A DNA stretch of 13,090 bases from assembly GCA_947175285.1 (NCBI GenBank), contig CAMWMM010000079.1, positions 1 through 13,090 of the forward strand, given 5' to 3'. Source of the stretch: an uncultured Lachnospiraceae bacterium. Lineage in GTDB: Bacteria; Bacillota_A; Clostridia; Lachnospirales; Lachnospiraceae. A program made the translations under genes and the position numbers. Each line of letters opens with the position of its first letter. Position 1 is the first letter of the stretch. Of the stretch, positions 6,554 to 13,090 are shown piece by piece. Under the pieces are notes generated by a model that did no database searches, had not been told where the DNA came from, and saw nothing but the letters and a program-made list of their open reading frames with translations.

Positions 6554-8714
6554 TGCAACGGACAACCGGAAAAAAAAGCTGCGAAAAAGAGACGTTGATA
6601 AAGAAAAAAAAGCAGAAACTAAGAGAGAAATAAAAGAAAAGAAACGTCAGAATAAAGAAAAGAAGGCGCGCTTAAAGAAGCTGATAAAAGAGCGGAAAGC
6701 AAAAATGAAGCTCGAAGCCAGGCAGGGAAACATTCTGGAAGAGGAAATCAAAATTGAAGAATCTGTTGTGGTAAACGATGCAGGTTCCGTGGAGCGGACG
6801 ATTAAAGTAGAAGAGACGCTTACGGTAGAGGAAACGCCGGAAGAAAAAGTCGAAGCAGCGAAAAAAAGGAAAGTATGGATACCTGTTTCCATTGCGGCAG
6901 TACTCGTAGTGGCTGTTATTTCCACTGTCACTTTCGTTCAAATCCGGAACAGGATAAACCGGACAAATGCTGAAAATGCGGCGATAGAAGCAATGGTACA
7001 TATGGAGGCGGTAGAACTTGCCGAATACAGCCAGACGCAGCATAAGAGAGACCGGATGAAAGAACAGCTTCGGCAAAATGCCGGTAAAGATGCTGCCAGA
7101 GCCTTAGCAGATGCAGCGCGTTATATGATAGAAGGCATTCACAACAGACCGCCGGAAATAGAGCTGACGGAGAGCAACACGGCGGATTTTGCCACGATAG
7201 AAAGCTGTGTTATCAACAGTGAGACAGGCAAAATTGATGTAACGATGTCGGCGCCGGGACTTGCTATCAGTGATGACGGTTATTATTATCTTTTCGAGGA
7301 AAAAACTTACCAGACGGCATTGTCAGGTGAGGAATACATTGTGGAAGACCAAAAGGATGTTGATTTGACTTTCTCGGTCAATCTCAACTACAATACAGTC
7401 AGTTCAAGACTTTTTTCTAAGTTTGTGGTAGCAGTACGTAAAGACGGGGAATTTGTGGCAATCAGCGAACCCAAATATATTACGAATCCGGAGGCGATTG
7501 CCAGATATAATCCTTCATTTATCGCTACGAATTCCAAGAAAGGGCTGTTAGTAGACCCTGAAAAGCTGGCTGGTTCGGAACTGGAGGACTTGGGCGTCAA
7601 ACATGCTATTTATAATATTCCGTTAAGCAGGATTATCGGACAGACAAGCAATGAGTATTATCCGACGGTCTATTATTCTTATAACGGAAAGAGTTATGCC
7701 TTTAACGGACAGATCATTGCGGAATACGATTACGTTTTTTCATCGCTTAGCAGAAAGGGCATTACCACAACGGCGGTTATCCTGAATGATATGTCTTATA
7801 ATACAATGGAACTCATTCATCCGCTTGCCCGTTCCGGCGGACGTGCGCCTTATTATGCATTTAATGCGGCGGAGGCAGGGGGCGTGGAATATATTGCGGC
7901 AGTCGCTTCATTTTTAGCAAGCCGCTACTCCGGCAGCGGAAACGGCACTATTATGAACTGGGTCATAGGCAATGAAATTAATGCCAGAAGCGAATGGAAC
8001 TATATTCAGTATATGGATACGGAAAGTTACGTAGACGAATATGCTAAGGCATTCCGCGTTTTCTACAATGCGATAAAGAGTATTAACGGAAATGCCAGAG
8101 TCTATATTTCCATAGACCAGCAGTGGGGAAAAAGTTTGTATTCCAACAGCGGATATGCGGCGAAAGATATTGTCGATGAGTTTAACCGCAATATAAAAAG
8201 AGGCGGCAATATCGATTGGGATATGGCACAGCATCCTTATAATTATCCGCTGACAAGTCCGAAAGCCTGGAGTACGTCAGGAAAGGCAGGCACTTACATA
8301 CTGGATTCCGAGACAACGCCGGTTATTTCCATCCGTAATATTCATGTGTTGACGAATTACTTACAAAAAGAGGAATTTCTGACGGATTCCGGACAGGTGC
8401 GTCATGTGATATTAAGCGAGATGGGATATACTTCTTCGCAGGGACAGGATTTGCAGGCGGCATCGTTTGTTTACGCCTATAAAGTCATAGAAGCGAACAG
8501 GTATATTGACAGTATGCTCTTTTCCAGAGAAACGGACGCCACCGAGGAAGTAAACCAGGGTCTGGCGCTTGGCATCAATACTTTGGGCGGAGGACATAAG
8601 TCCATCTATAACGCCTATAAGTACGTAGATACCGCAGAGTCATCGACCTATACAGATTTTGCGCTGAAAATAATAGGAATTTCCAGTTGGAGTGAAATCA
8701 TTGGAAATCATTAG
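6540..8714 (+). CDS. Type II membrane protein with extracellular DUF5722 glycosidase-like domain
   Basis: Predicted single-pass protein anchored in the cytoplasmic membrane. Residues 1-60 are very rich in Lys, Arg and Glu and probably form a charged coil in the cytoplasm. Residues 61-110 are acidic and Thr/Glu/Val-rich. One membrane helix spans about 112-134 (VWIPVSIAAVLVV), with the remaining 590 residues outside. About 200-320 looks like a beta-sandwich. About 325-724 matches my memory of DUF5722, a (beta/alpha)8-like family. Two glutamates sit where clan GH-A enzymes have acid/base and nucleophile: Glu479 in NWVIGNEIN and Glu627 in VILSEMGY, 148 residues apart, with a conserved-looking HPYNYP at 565-570 between. 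Polysaccharide cleavage is therefore plausible but not shown, and the substrate is unknown. AAGGAAG about 9 bases upstream supports the start, which lies inside rarA, so translation is probably coupled. Two A8 runs (6570-6577, 6604-6611) occur near the start. The stop overlaps the convergent gene. Confidence 0.75.
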   Translation: MSQNNATDNRKKKLRKRDVDKEKKAETKREIKEKKRQNKEKKARLKKLIKERKAKMKLEARQGNILEEEIKIEESVVVNDAGSVERTIKVEETLTVEETPEEKVEAAKKRKVWIPVSIAAVLVVAVISTVTFVQIRNRINRTNAENAAIEAMVHMEAVELAEYSQTQHKRDRMKEQLRQNAGKDAARALADAARYMIEGIHNRPPEIELTESNTADFATIESCVINSETGKIDVTMSAPGLAISDDGYYYLFEEKTYQTALSGEEYIVEDQKDVDLTFSVNLNYNTVSSRLFSKFVVAVRKDGEFVAISEPKYITNPEAIARYNPSFIATNSKKGLLVDPEKLAGSELEDLGVKHAIYNIPLSRIIGQTSNEYYPTVYYSYNGKSYAFNGQIIAEYDYVFSSLSRKGITTTAVILNDMSYNTMELIHPLARSGGRAPYYAFNAAEAGGVEYIAAVASFLASRYSGSGNGTIMNWVIGNEINARSEWNYIQYMDTESYVDEYAKAFRVFYNAIKSINGNARVYISIDQQWGKSLYSNSGYAAKDIVDEFNRNIKRGGNIDWDMAQHPYNYPLTSPKAWSTSGKAGTYILDSETTPVISIRNIHVLTNYLQKEEFLTDSGQVRHVILSEMGYTSSQGQDLQAASFVYAYKVIEANRYIDSMLFSRETDATEEVNQGLALGINTLGGGHKSIYNAYKYVDTAESSTYTDFALKIIGISSWSEIIGNH

Positions 8715-9241
8715 AATAAATCTTCGATTAAACGCTGATAGACCGCCTGATTCTTTTTCTGCCAGTTATCGCAGATAGAAGAGGCGGTTTCTTCGTCCGG
8801 CACCGATATGGTAATATCAATAAGCCGGACATTTCTTTCCGTAGCGCTTAAATGCGCCTCATACTCTCCGGACGTGGATTTGTAATAGTCAGAGAGTATG
8901 GAGACTTCATTGCGCATCTGTAATTCATTTTCACGAAAAAATGAGTCAATCTTTTCTTTTGTTGTACTGCTGATACGGCTCTGAAAAAAGTACAGTGTTT
9001 CCCGTCCCTGCTCTGTAATTGCAAGATGTGTACGGTTGCGGACAGATTTAGCCGTTATCATTTCTGAACTTGTCAGTTCGGAAAAAACCTGCTGTAATGT
9101 TAAAAAGTCCATATATTCTTTTTCCAGGATAAATTCTGCAACCTGTGCTTTGGTAATGGGAAAAGCAGCCCGATTTAACATGTACAGGACGATTAATTTA
9201 AAGAATATTAATACGTCCTGATTCATAGAGTCCTGTACCAT
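8711..9241 (-). CDS. DUF4364 family winged-helix protein
   Basis: Small cytoplasmic protein of 176 residues recognised as the DUF4364 family, common in Clostridia. The N-terminal half reads as a winged helix: FFKLIVLYMLNRAAFPITKAQVAEF (about residues 13-37), the strongly family-typical LEKEYMDFLTLQQVFSEL, then a wing with HLAITEQGRETLYFFQSRI at about 72-90. The second half (about 91-176) has a predicted helix and beta-strands (VRLIDITISVPDEETA), perhaps for dimer formation or ligand sensing. DNA binding is likely by fold, but targets are unknown. The ATG at 9241 has AGAAAGGCG about 11 bases upstream on the minus strand; a second Met at codon 6 is possible. It lies 26 bp after the malic enzyme gene on the same strand and is probably in its transcript. 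Its stop codon overlaps that of the DUF5722 gene, leaving no room for a terminator between them. Confidence 0.85.
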   Translation of the reverse strand: MVQDSMNQDVLIFFKLIVLYMLNRAAFPITKAQVAEFILEKEYMDFLTLQQVFSELTSSEMITAKSVRNRTHLAITEQGRETLYFFQSRISSTTKEKIDSFFRENELQMRNEVSILSDYYKSTSGEYEAHLSATERNVRLIDITISVPDEETASSICDNWQKKNQAVYQRLIEDLF

Positions 9242-9267
9242 AATGGTTTGTACGCCTTTCTTATCTG

Positions 9268-10422
9268 TTATGGACGGATATGTGCTTTTACCGCATCGGC
9301 AACCGTTTGTGCCACTTTCGGATTGAAAGCTTCCGGCATAACGTTGTCTTCATTTAATTCTTCATCCGGTACAAGCGCTGCAATGGCAAGTGCGGCAGCA
9401 AGTTTCATTTCTTCCGTAATCTGTTTTGCTCTGCCTTCCAACGCTCCTTTGAAAATGCCGGGGAAAGCGACAACATTGTTAATCTGGTTCGGGAAGTCGG
9501 AACGACCTGTACCGACTACGCGCGCACCTGCAGCTTTTGCAACATCAGGCATAATTTCGGGAACCGGATTTGCCATGGCAAAAAGGATGGCGTCTTTTTT
9601 CATGGAAGATACCATTTCCGGCGTTACAACATTCGGAGCGGAAACGCCTATGAAAATATCAGCGTCTTTCAGCGCGTCCGCCAGTGTGCCGGATTCATTC
9701 TTTAAATTGGTTACTTCTGTCATCTGCTGTTTTACTTTATTCAAATCATTTCTGGATTTGCTGACAATACCGGTGCTGTCGCACAGGATAATATCTTTAA
9801 AACCATAACTTAACAGCAGTTTTGTAATGGCGATTCCTGCGCTTCCTGCGCCGTTTACGACTACTTTACAGTCTTCTTTTTGCTTTCCTACGACTTTCAG
9901 TGCATTAATTGTACCGGCAAGCACAACGATTGCCGTACCGTGCTGGTCATCGTGGAATACGGGAATATCCAATGTTGCTTTCAGTCTTTCTTCTATTTCA
10001 AAACAACGCGGTGCGCTGATGTCCTCAAGGTTGATGCCGCCAAAGCCCGGAGCAAGATAAGTTACAGCTTTGATAATTTCCTCTGTGTCCTGTGTGTCCA
10101 GACAGATGGGAACGGCATTGACACCGCCGAATTCTTTGAATAAAACAGCTTTTCCCTCCATGACAGGCATAGCGGCATGGGGACCGATATTGCCGAGACC
10201 GAGAACGGCGCTTCCATCGGAAACAACAGCGATAGTATTGGCTTTCCATGTATAAGTATAGGCAGCATCCGTATCCTCTGCAATTACCTTACATGGTTCT
10301 GCTACGCCCGGTGTATAGGCAAGCGCCAAATCTTCCCTCGTTTTAACCGGGGTTTTGGAAACTGTCTCCAGTTTGCCGTTCCACTCTTCATGAAGCTTTA
10401 AAGCCTTTTCATTTGTTGTCAT
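9268..10422 (-). CDS. Malic enzyme (NAD(P)-dependent, oxaloacetate-decarboxylating type)
   Basis: Oxidative decarboxylation of malate to pyruvate and CO2 with NAD(P)H formation, in the cytoplasm. The short bacterial form is expected at about 380-400 residues; here it is 384. Motifs: [10 protein letters not shown] at 35-44 with catalytic Tyr36, [11 protein letters not shown] with catalytic Lys91, metal-binding Glu133-Asp134 in [12 protein letters not shown] and Asp158/159 in HDDQHGTA, dinucleotide-binding VNGAGSAG at 189-196, GVSAPNVVT at 259-267 and [10 protein letters not shown] at 281-290. Cofactor preference cannot be judged safely. The frame is open up to an ATG at 10536, but GAGGT at 10433-10429 sits six bases before the ATG at 10422, which gives the family-typical start [14 protein letters not shown]. 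The ATG at 10428 would touch the ribosome binding site. It follows the candidate citrate synthase gene (161 bp apart) with its own promoter and structured leader, and the DUF4364 gene comes next. Confidence 0.93.
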   Translation of the reverse strand: MTTNEKALKLHEEWNGKLETVSKTPVKTREDLALAYTPGVAEPCKVIAEDTDAAYTYTWKANTIAVVSDGSAVLGLGNIGPHAAMPVMEGKAVLFKEFGGVNAVPICLDTQDTEEIIKAVTYLAPGFGGINLEDISAPRCFEIEERLKATLDIPVFHDDQHGTAIVVLAGTINALKVVGKQKEDCKVVVNGAGSAGIAITKLLLSYGFKDIILCDSTGIVSKSRNDLNKVKQQMTEVTNLKNESGTLADALKDADIFIGVSAPNVVTPEMVSSMKKDAILFAMANPVPEIMPDVAKAAGARVVGTGRSDFPNQINNVVAFPGIFKGALEGRAKQITEEMKLAAALAIAALVPDEELNEDNVMPEAFNPKVAQTVADAVKAHIRP

Positions 10423-10465
10423 AATCATACCTCGTTTTCTTTTATTCACTATTAATAGATAATTG

Positions 10466-10542
10466 GAAGCTGGGGAAATGAATAAAATAAGGGGTGAATT
10501 GCCACCGCATTGAAGCCCGTTTTTATTCATTTTCACAGCTTC
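10466..10542 (-). repeat. Large imperfect inverted repeat in the malic enzyme leader
   Basis: Arms of 22 bases at 10466-10487 and 10521-10542 are complementary at 20 of 22 positions and enclose 33 bases. On the minus strand the first arm begins GAAGCTGTGAAAATG, almost at the transcription start predicted from the promoter at 10551-10577. The transcript would thus open with a long hairpin about 45 bases before the GAGGT ribosome binding site. The loop holds a small GGTG/CACC hairpin and a second GCTTC copy that could compete for the first GAAGC. No T-run follows, so it is not a typical terminator. Possible roles are mRNA stabilisation, a cis-regulatory leader or a protein-binding site. Confidence 0.7.
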
Positions 10543-10550
10543 TATTATAT

Positions 10551-10577
10551 ATTATAGTATTTATAACTTTTCTGCAA
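10551..10577 (-). promoter_or_regulatory. Candidate promoter for malic enzyme gene
   Basis: Read leftwards on the minus strand, TTGCAG (10577-10572) is followed after 15 bases by TATAAT (10556-10551), with TAATAT two bases on giving a 17-base spacing. A second TATAAT lies at 10549-10544. The -35 lies five bases past the stop codon of the upstream gene. This would place the start of transcription at about 10537-10544, at the edge of the inverted repeat. Confidence 0.5.
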
Positions 10578-10582
10578 TCCTT

Positions 10583-11959
10583 TCATGAATTATTCTGTGT
10601 CCGGTATTCTTCAACTAAAGACAGCATTTCAGAGGTTGTGATATAAGTAATCCGCCCTCCGGCATATTGCTCGTCTACCCATTTTTTGATATATGTAACT
10701 AACGGGTCTTTTTTGGAAATCATATTTTCTTCCGTATTGTTATAGTATTGGTTCAGCCAGTACGCGATGCCTGCCACGCCGGAAATATTATTGATAGCGA
10801 CAAGCGGCGGGCGGTTTAACAGCTTTTTGGTGTCAAAAATATTGTAAATTTCTTCATCTTTGAGTAAGCCGTCCGCATGGATTCCTGCTTTGGTCAGGTT
10901 AAAGTTATCACCGACAAACGGGGTCATGGGAGGAATGTCATAATTGGTATCATCCGCGATATAGCGGGCAATATCGGTAATGACAGTCGGTTCCATACCG
11001 TCAAAAGAGCCTTTGAATGAAGCATATTCGAAAACCATTGCCTCTAAAGGAACATTTCCGGTACGTTCTCCGATGCCGAGCAGGGAACAGTTGACGGTTG
11101 ATGCGCCGTAAAGCCATGCTGTTGAAGCATTTGCAACTCCTTTATAGAAGTCATTGTGTCCGTGCCATTCAATCATGTCACTGGAAATTCCGGCATAATG
11201 GGACAGACCGTAAATAATGCCGGGAACGCTTCGCGGAAGAGAAACGCCGGGATAGGAAACGCCAAGTCCCAGTGTATCACAGGCACGTATTTTAATCGGA
11301 ATCTGATATTCTTCGGAAAGTTCATTAAGTTTTATGGCAAAAGGAATGACAAATCCGTAGAAATCAGCACGGGTAATATCTTCAAAATGGCAGCGCGGAC
11401 GCAGTCCGGCATCCAGACATTCTTTAATAACCCGCAGATATTTATCAATAGCCTGACTTCTTGTCAGTCCCATTTTGTTAAAAATATGATAGTCGGAGCA
11501 GCTTACGAGAATACCGGTTTCCTTGATACCCATGCTTTTTGCCAGCGCAAAATCTTCTTTGGTGGCACGAATCCATGTTGTAATTTCCGGAAATTCATAT
11601 CCGAGTTCCATACATTTTTCAATCGCGTCCCGGTCTCTCTGCGAATAAACGAAAAATTCGCTCTGCCGGATGATTCCGTTTGGTCCGGATAATTTATGCA
11701 GCATCTTATATATGTTAACAATCTGCTCAACCGTATAAGGCGTTCTGGACTGTTGCCCGTCACGGAATGTGGTATCTGATATGTAGATTTCCTCCGGCAT
11801 ATTAATCGGCACATGACGGTGGTTGTAAGTAATCTTGGGAACCATATCATATGGGAAAATTTCTCTGAATAACTCAGGGGATTCCACATCCTGCAGTCCG
11901 TAGATATACTGGTTTTCCTCCAGTAGATGCGTATGCTGATTGTATCGTATTTCTTTCAT
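10583..11959 (-). CDS. Candidate Re-citrate synthase (HMGL / isopropylmalate-homocitrate synthase family)
   Basis: A DRE-TIM metallolyase-type acyl-CoA condensing enzyme of 458 residues. Numbered from an upstream Met at 11986, motifs are DTTFRDGQQ at 71-79 (metal ligand Asp71, catalytic Arg75), RCHFEDITRAD at 198-208, the metal-binding pair His275/His277 in EWHGHND, LLGIGERTGNVPLE at 302-315 and KAGIHADGLLKDEEIY at 366-381. It lacks the C-terminal LeuA regulatory domain and has about 60 residues before the first motif, unlike LeuA or NifV. RDGQQ in place of RDGEQ, and IRQSEFFVYS, fit my memory of the Re-citrate synthase group of Clostridia (condensing acetyl-CoA and oxaloacetate), and the neighbouring malic enzyme gene suits a role in citrate and C4-acid metabolism. 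Isopropylmalate or homocitrate synthesis cannot be excluded. The start at 11959 is chosen because AGAAAGGAG lies upstream of it but inside codons 3-6 of the longer frame from 11986; the spacing of 12 is somewhat long. Confidence 0.7.
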   Translation of the reverse strand: MKEIRYNQHTHLLEENQYIYGLQDVESPELFREIFPYDMVPKITYNHRHVPINMPEEIYISDTTFRDGQQSRTPYTVEQIVNIYKMLHKLSGPNGIIRQSEFFVYSQRDRDAIEKCMELGYEFPEITTWIRATKEDFALAKSMGIKETGILVSCSDYHIFNKMGLTRSQAIDKYLRVIKECLDAGLRPRCHFEDITRADFYGFVIPFAIKLNELSEEYQIPIKIRACDTLGLGVSYPGVSLPRSVPGIIYGLSHYAGISSDMIEWHGHNDFYKGVANASTAWLYGASTVNCSLLGIGERTGNVPLEAMVFEYASFKGSFDGMEPTVITDIARYIADDTNYDIPPMTPFVGDNFNLTKAGIHADGLLKDEEIYNIFDTKKLLNRPPLVAINNISGVAGIAYWLNQYYNNTEENMISKKDPLVTYIKKWVDEQYAGGRITYITTSEMLSLVEEYRTQNNS

Positions 11960-11988
11960 TATATAATCATGCTCCTTTCTATGCATTT

Positions 11989-12012
11989 ATCATCTGGATG
12001 ATTGTATACAAT
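11989..12012 (-). promoter_or_regulatory. Tandem palindromes, probable operator
   Basis: A perfect 12-base palindrome ATTGTATACAAT (12001-12012) overlaps the end of the -10 box and covers the expected transcription start. It overlaps by two bases a second palindrome, ATCATC-TG-GATGAT (11989-12002). The core TTGTATACAA resembles operators of GntR-family repressors (the Bacillus gnt operator has CTTGTATACAAG). No GntR gene is in the window. A site in this position would block transcription of the synthase gene. Confidence 0.55.
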
Positions 12013-12038
12013 TATACTTGCATAACATAAAAAGTCAA
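12011..12038 (-). promoter_or_regulatory. Promoter for candidate citrate synthase gene
   Basis: On the minus strand TTGACT (12038-12033), a 16-base spacer and TATAAT (12016-12011), with hexamers matching the sigma-A consensus at 5/6 and 6/6. The leader to the chosen start codon at 11959 would be about 45 bases. Confidence 0.75.
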
Positions 12039-12276
12039 GATGTTTTTATGATGGGAGTATGCCGGAAGATATATTTACATGATGGGGATTCACATGCAAT
12101 ATTATGGGGGATTTTAAAGGTTAGATGGGCATTTTTGCTTATCCATTTTTAGGAAAACTGGTTGCATGGATAATATTGAATAGATTATAATATAAAAAAA
12201 TGTCGTAGGTAGGAGAGGGTAACAAGACTTGGAAAAATAAAAGTGAGAGGTCGTATGATTATAGTTTCTAACATTG
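12039..12276. other. AT-rich divergent intergenic region without a convincing gene
   Basis: This stretch separates the leftward synthase promoter from the rightward DUF262 gene. Only very short frames occur: for example a 12-codon frame from the ATG at about 12082, and a nine-codon frame MIIVSNIVE at 12255-12284, preceded by GAGAGG, which cannot be judged. A rightward promoter-like pair, TTGCAT (12162-12167), 18 bases, TATAAT (12186-12191), would give a leader or small RNA of over 100 bases before the DUF262 start. No tRNA, repeat or clear terminator was seen. Confidence 0.4.
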
Positions 12277-12306
12277 TTGAATAGATGTTTGGTAATATGA
12301 GATAAT
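12277..12306 (+). promoter_or_regulatory. Candidate extended -10 promoter for DUF262 gene
   Basis: TTGAAT (12277-12282), an 18-base spacer and GATAAT (12301-12306), with TG at 12298-12299 giving the TGn extension that strengthens weak promoters in Gram-positive bacteria. The expected start of transcription is near 12313, about 23 bases before the ATG. Confidence 0.5.
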
Positions 12307-12335
12307 ATATATTTAAATAATGAAAGGATTTTATT

Positions 12336-13090
12336 ATGGATACATCGTTGCTTGATATTTATAATCACATTAGTATACAACAGTATAAAACGGATATGGG
12401 ATTTAAGTCCCTTGTAGAAGGCGTGCATGAAAATCTTTTTGTAATACCTGAATATCAGCGCAAATATCGTTGGTCAAAAGAACAGGTAGAGGAATTGGCG
12501 GCTTCGTTGATACGCGATTTGCCGATTCCGCCTATTTATACATTCCGAAATGAAAAAGGTCAGCTTGAAATTCTGGATGGTCAGCAGCGTGTGATGAGCT
12601 TATATTTTTATTTCATAGGAAAGTTCTTTAGAAATAGCCGGGAGGGTGGATTTGACTATCGTGAATTGAATTTGGATAATGTGAAGAACTTTGAGGAAGC
12701 ATTAGAATCCCAGTATGATATTGAGCCGACACATTTTTATATGAATATTGGAAATGAACGATGTGATATTAGTTATCAAGAACTTCCGGTTGAGATAAGA
12801 AGAAAGATAGATTATATAACAATCCCTGTTGTGGAGATAAAAATTGCTAATCAGGAAATGAAGGATGTCACCTTACATAAAATATTTACAAATCTGAATA
12901 ATGGCGGTTTACAGTTATCTGATCAGGAATTGCGAAATGGTATATTTCCTTGTGAATTTAGTCGAATGATTGATTTGTTAAATAGAAAACATTTAAAATG
13001 GAGAGACTTATATGGACCAATAGAAGATACTTGCAAAGATATGGAATTGTTGTATCGATTCTGTGCATTGAAAAGATATGTAGAATTATG
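12336..13090 (+). CDS. DUF262 domain protein (GmrSD/ParB-like nuclease fold), 3' partial
   Basis: The frame is open from ATG 12336 to the window end (251 codons and two bases), with AAAGGA seven bases upstream. DUF262 domains have a ParB/Srx-like nucleotide-binding fold and occur in the GmrSD type IV restriction enzymes and other phage-defence proteins. Seen: FVIPEYQRKYRWSKEQVEEL at 35-54, LEILDGQQRVMSLY at 77-90 (the DGQQR signature), and FTNLNNGGLQLSDQELRNG at 184-202. All signature motifs are intact, so the domain is probably functional. Whether a DUF1524 HNH nuclease domain follows, making it a GmrSD-type restriction enzyme, cannot be told because the gene is cut. The gene has its own promoter, divergent from the metabolic genes, and is AT-rich, which fits an acquired accessory gene. 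Confidence 0.85.
   Translation, partial: MDTSLLDIYNHISIQQYKTDMGFKSLVEGVHENLFVIPEYQRKYRWSKEQVEELAASLIRDLPIPPIYTFRNEKGQLEILDGQQRVMSLYFYFIGKFFRNSREGGFDYRELNLDNVKNFEEALESQYDIEPTHFYMNIGNERCDISYQELPVEIRRKIDYITIPVVEIKIANQEMKDVTLHKIFTNLNNGGLQLSDQELRNGIFPCEFSRMIDLLNRKHLKWRDLYGPIEDTCKDMELLYRFCALKRYVEL

Noticed and set aside
6672..7076. 134-codon minus-strand frame opposite the DUF5722 gene
   Set aside because: Phe/Arg/Tyr-rich complement of the lysine/glutamate-rich tail; no real gene features.
9248..9808. 186-codon plus-strand frame opposite malic enzyme
   Set aside because: Ser/Ala/Phe-rich shadow of a well-supported minus-strand gene, with no family features.
10423..10536. N-terminal extension of malic enzyme starting at the ATG at 10536 (38 extra residues)
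   Set aside because: It lies in the inverted repeat and leader, has no ribosome binding site and is unlike any malic enzyme N-terminus, while GAGGT is ideally placed for the ATG at 10422.
10466..10542. The inverted repeat as a miniature transposable element (MITE)
   Set aside because: No flanking target-site duplication is visible and no second copy is in the window. Its position at the promoter fits a leader structure better.
11156..11692. 178-codon plus-strand frame opposite the candidate citrate synthase
   Set aside because: Antisense shadow of a conserved enzyme, without a ribosome binding site or recognisable motif.
12124..12151. Possible terminator: ATGG and CCAT arms followed by a short T run
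   Set aside because: The stem is only four contiguous pairs with gaps and an AT-rich interior, too weak to call.
12114..12428. 104-codon minus-strand frame over the divergent intergenic region
   Set aside because: Starts inside the DUF262 gene and runs through its promoter. Its composition (Ile, Tyr, Phe, His, Lys) is that of translated AT-rich DNA.

Overview
The window looks like a chromosomal segment of a low-to-moderate-GC Firmicute, most likely a Lachnospiraceae-type gut Clostridium. The reasons are a DUF4364 regulator, a membrane-anchored DUF5722 protein with a lysine-rich cytoplasmic tail, a candidate Re-type citrate synthase beside a short bacterial malic enzyme, strong AGGAGG-type ribosome binding sites and TTGACA/TATAAT-type promoters. 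This placement is inferred from family content, not from any search. No rRNA, tRNA, CRISPR array, insertion sequence or prophage gene was seen.

Left part (1-5099, + strand). The window opens inside a large ion-translocating membrane subunit of the NuoL/MrpA/HyfB class, whose start lies upstream of base 1. It is followed 33 bp later by an MBOAT-family membrane acyltransferase gene, and then by a membrane-anchored SGNH-hydrolase-like protein with the GSSH and DxxH signatures of AlgJ/DltD-type partners. MBOAT plus SGNH is the usual pair for O-acylating (typically O-acetylating) an extracellular polymer. The MBOAT frame is broken exactly at a run of eight G residues (3044-3051), so the sequence as given encodes the protein in two overlapping frames and the catalytic His lies in the second. 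A further run of seven G forms the ribosome binding site of the SGNH gene.

Middle part (5100-8714, + strand). A probable promoter precedes rarA (mgsA), the AAA+ ATPase of replication-fork maintenance. Overlapping its end by 14 bp is a 724-residue type II membrane protein with an extracellular DUF5722 region that carries two glutamates placed like those of clan GH-A glycosidases.

Right part (8711-11959, - strand). Transcribed leftwards are a candidate Re-citrate synthase (HMGL/isopropylmalate synthase family), a malic enzyme and a DUF4364 winged-helix protein. The synthase has a good promoter with overlapping palindromes that look like an operator. The malic enzyme has its own promoter, and its leader would begin with a large imperfect inverted repeat. 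The DUF4364 gene collides tail-to-tail with the DUF5722 gene, and the two stop codons overlap.

Right edge (11960-13090). A divergent intergenic region of about 375 bp contains two possible rightward promoters. It leads into a gene that runs off the window, a DUF262 (GmrSD/ParB-like) protein with intact IPEYQR and ILDGQQR motifs, which may be the first gene of a defence module outside the window.
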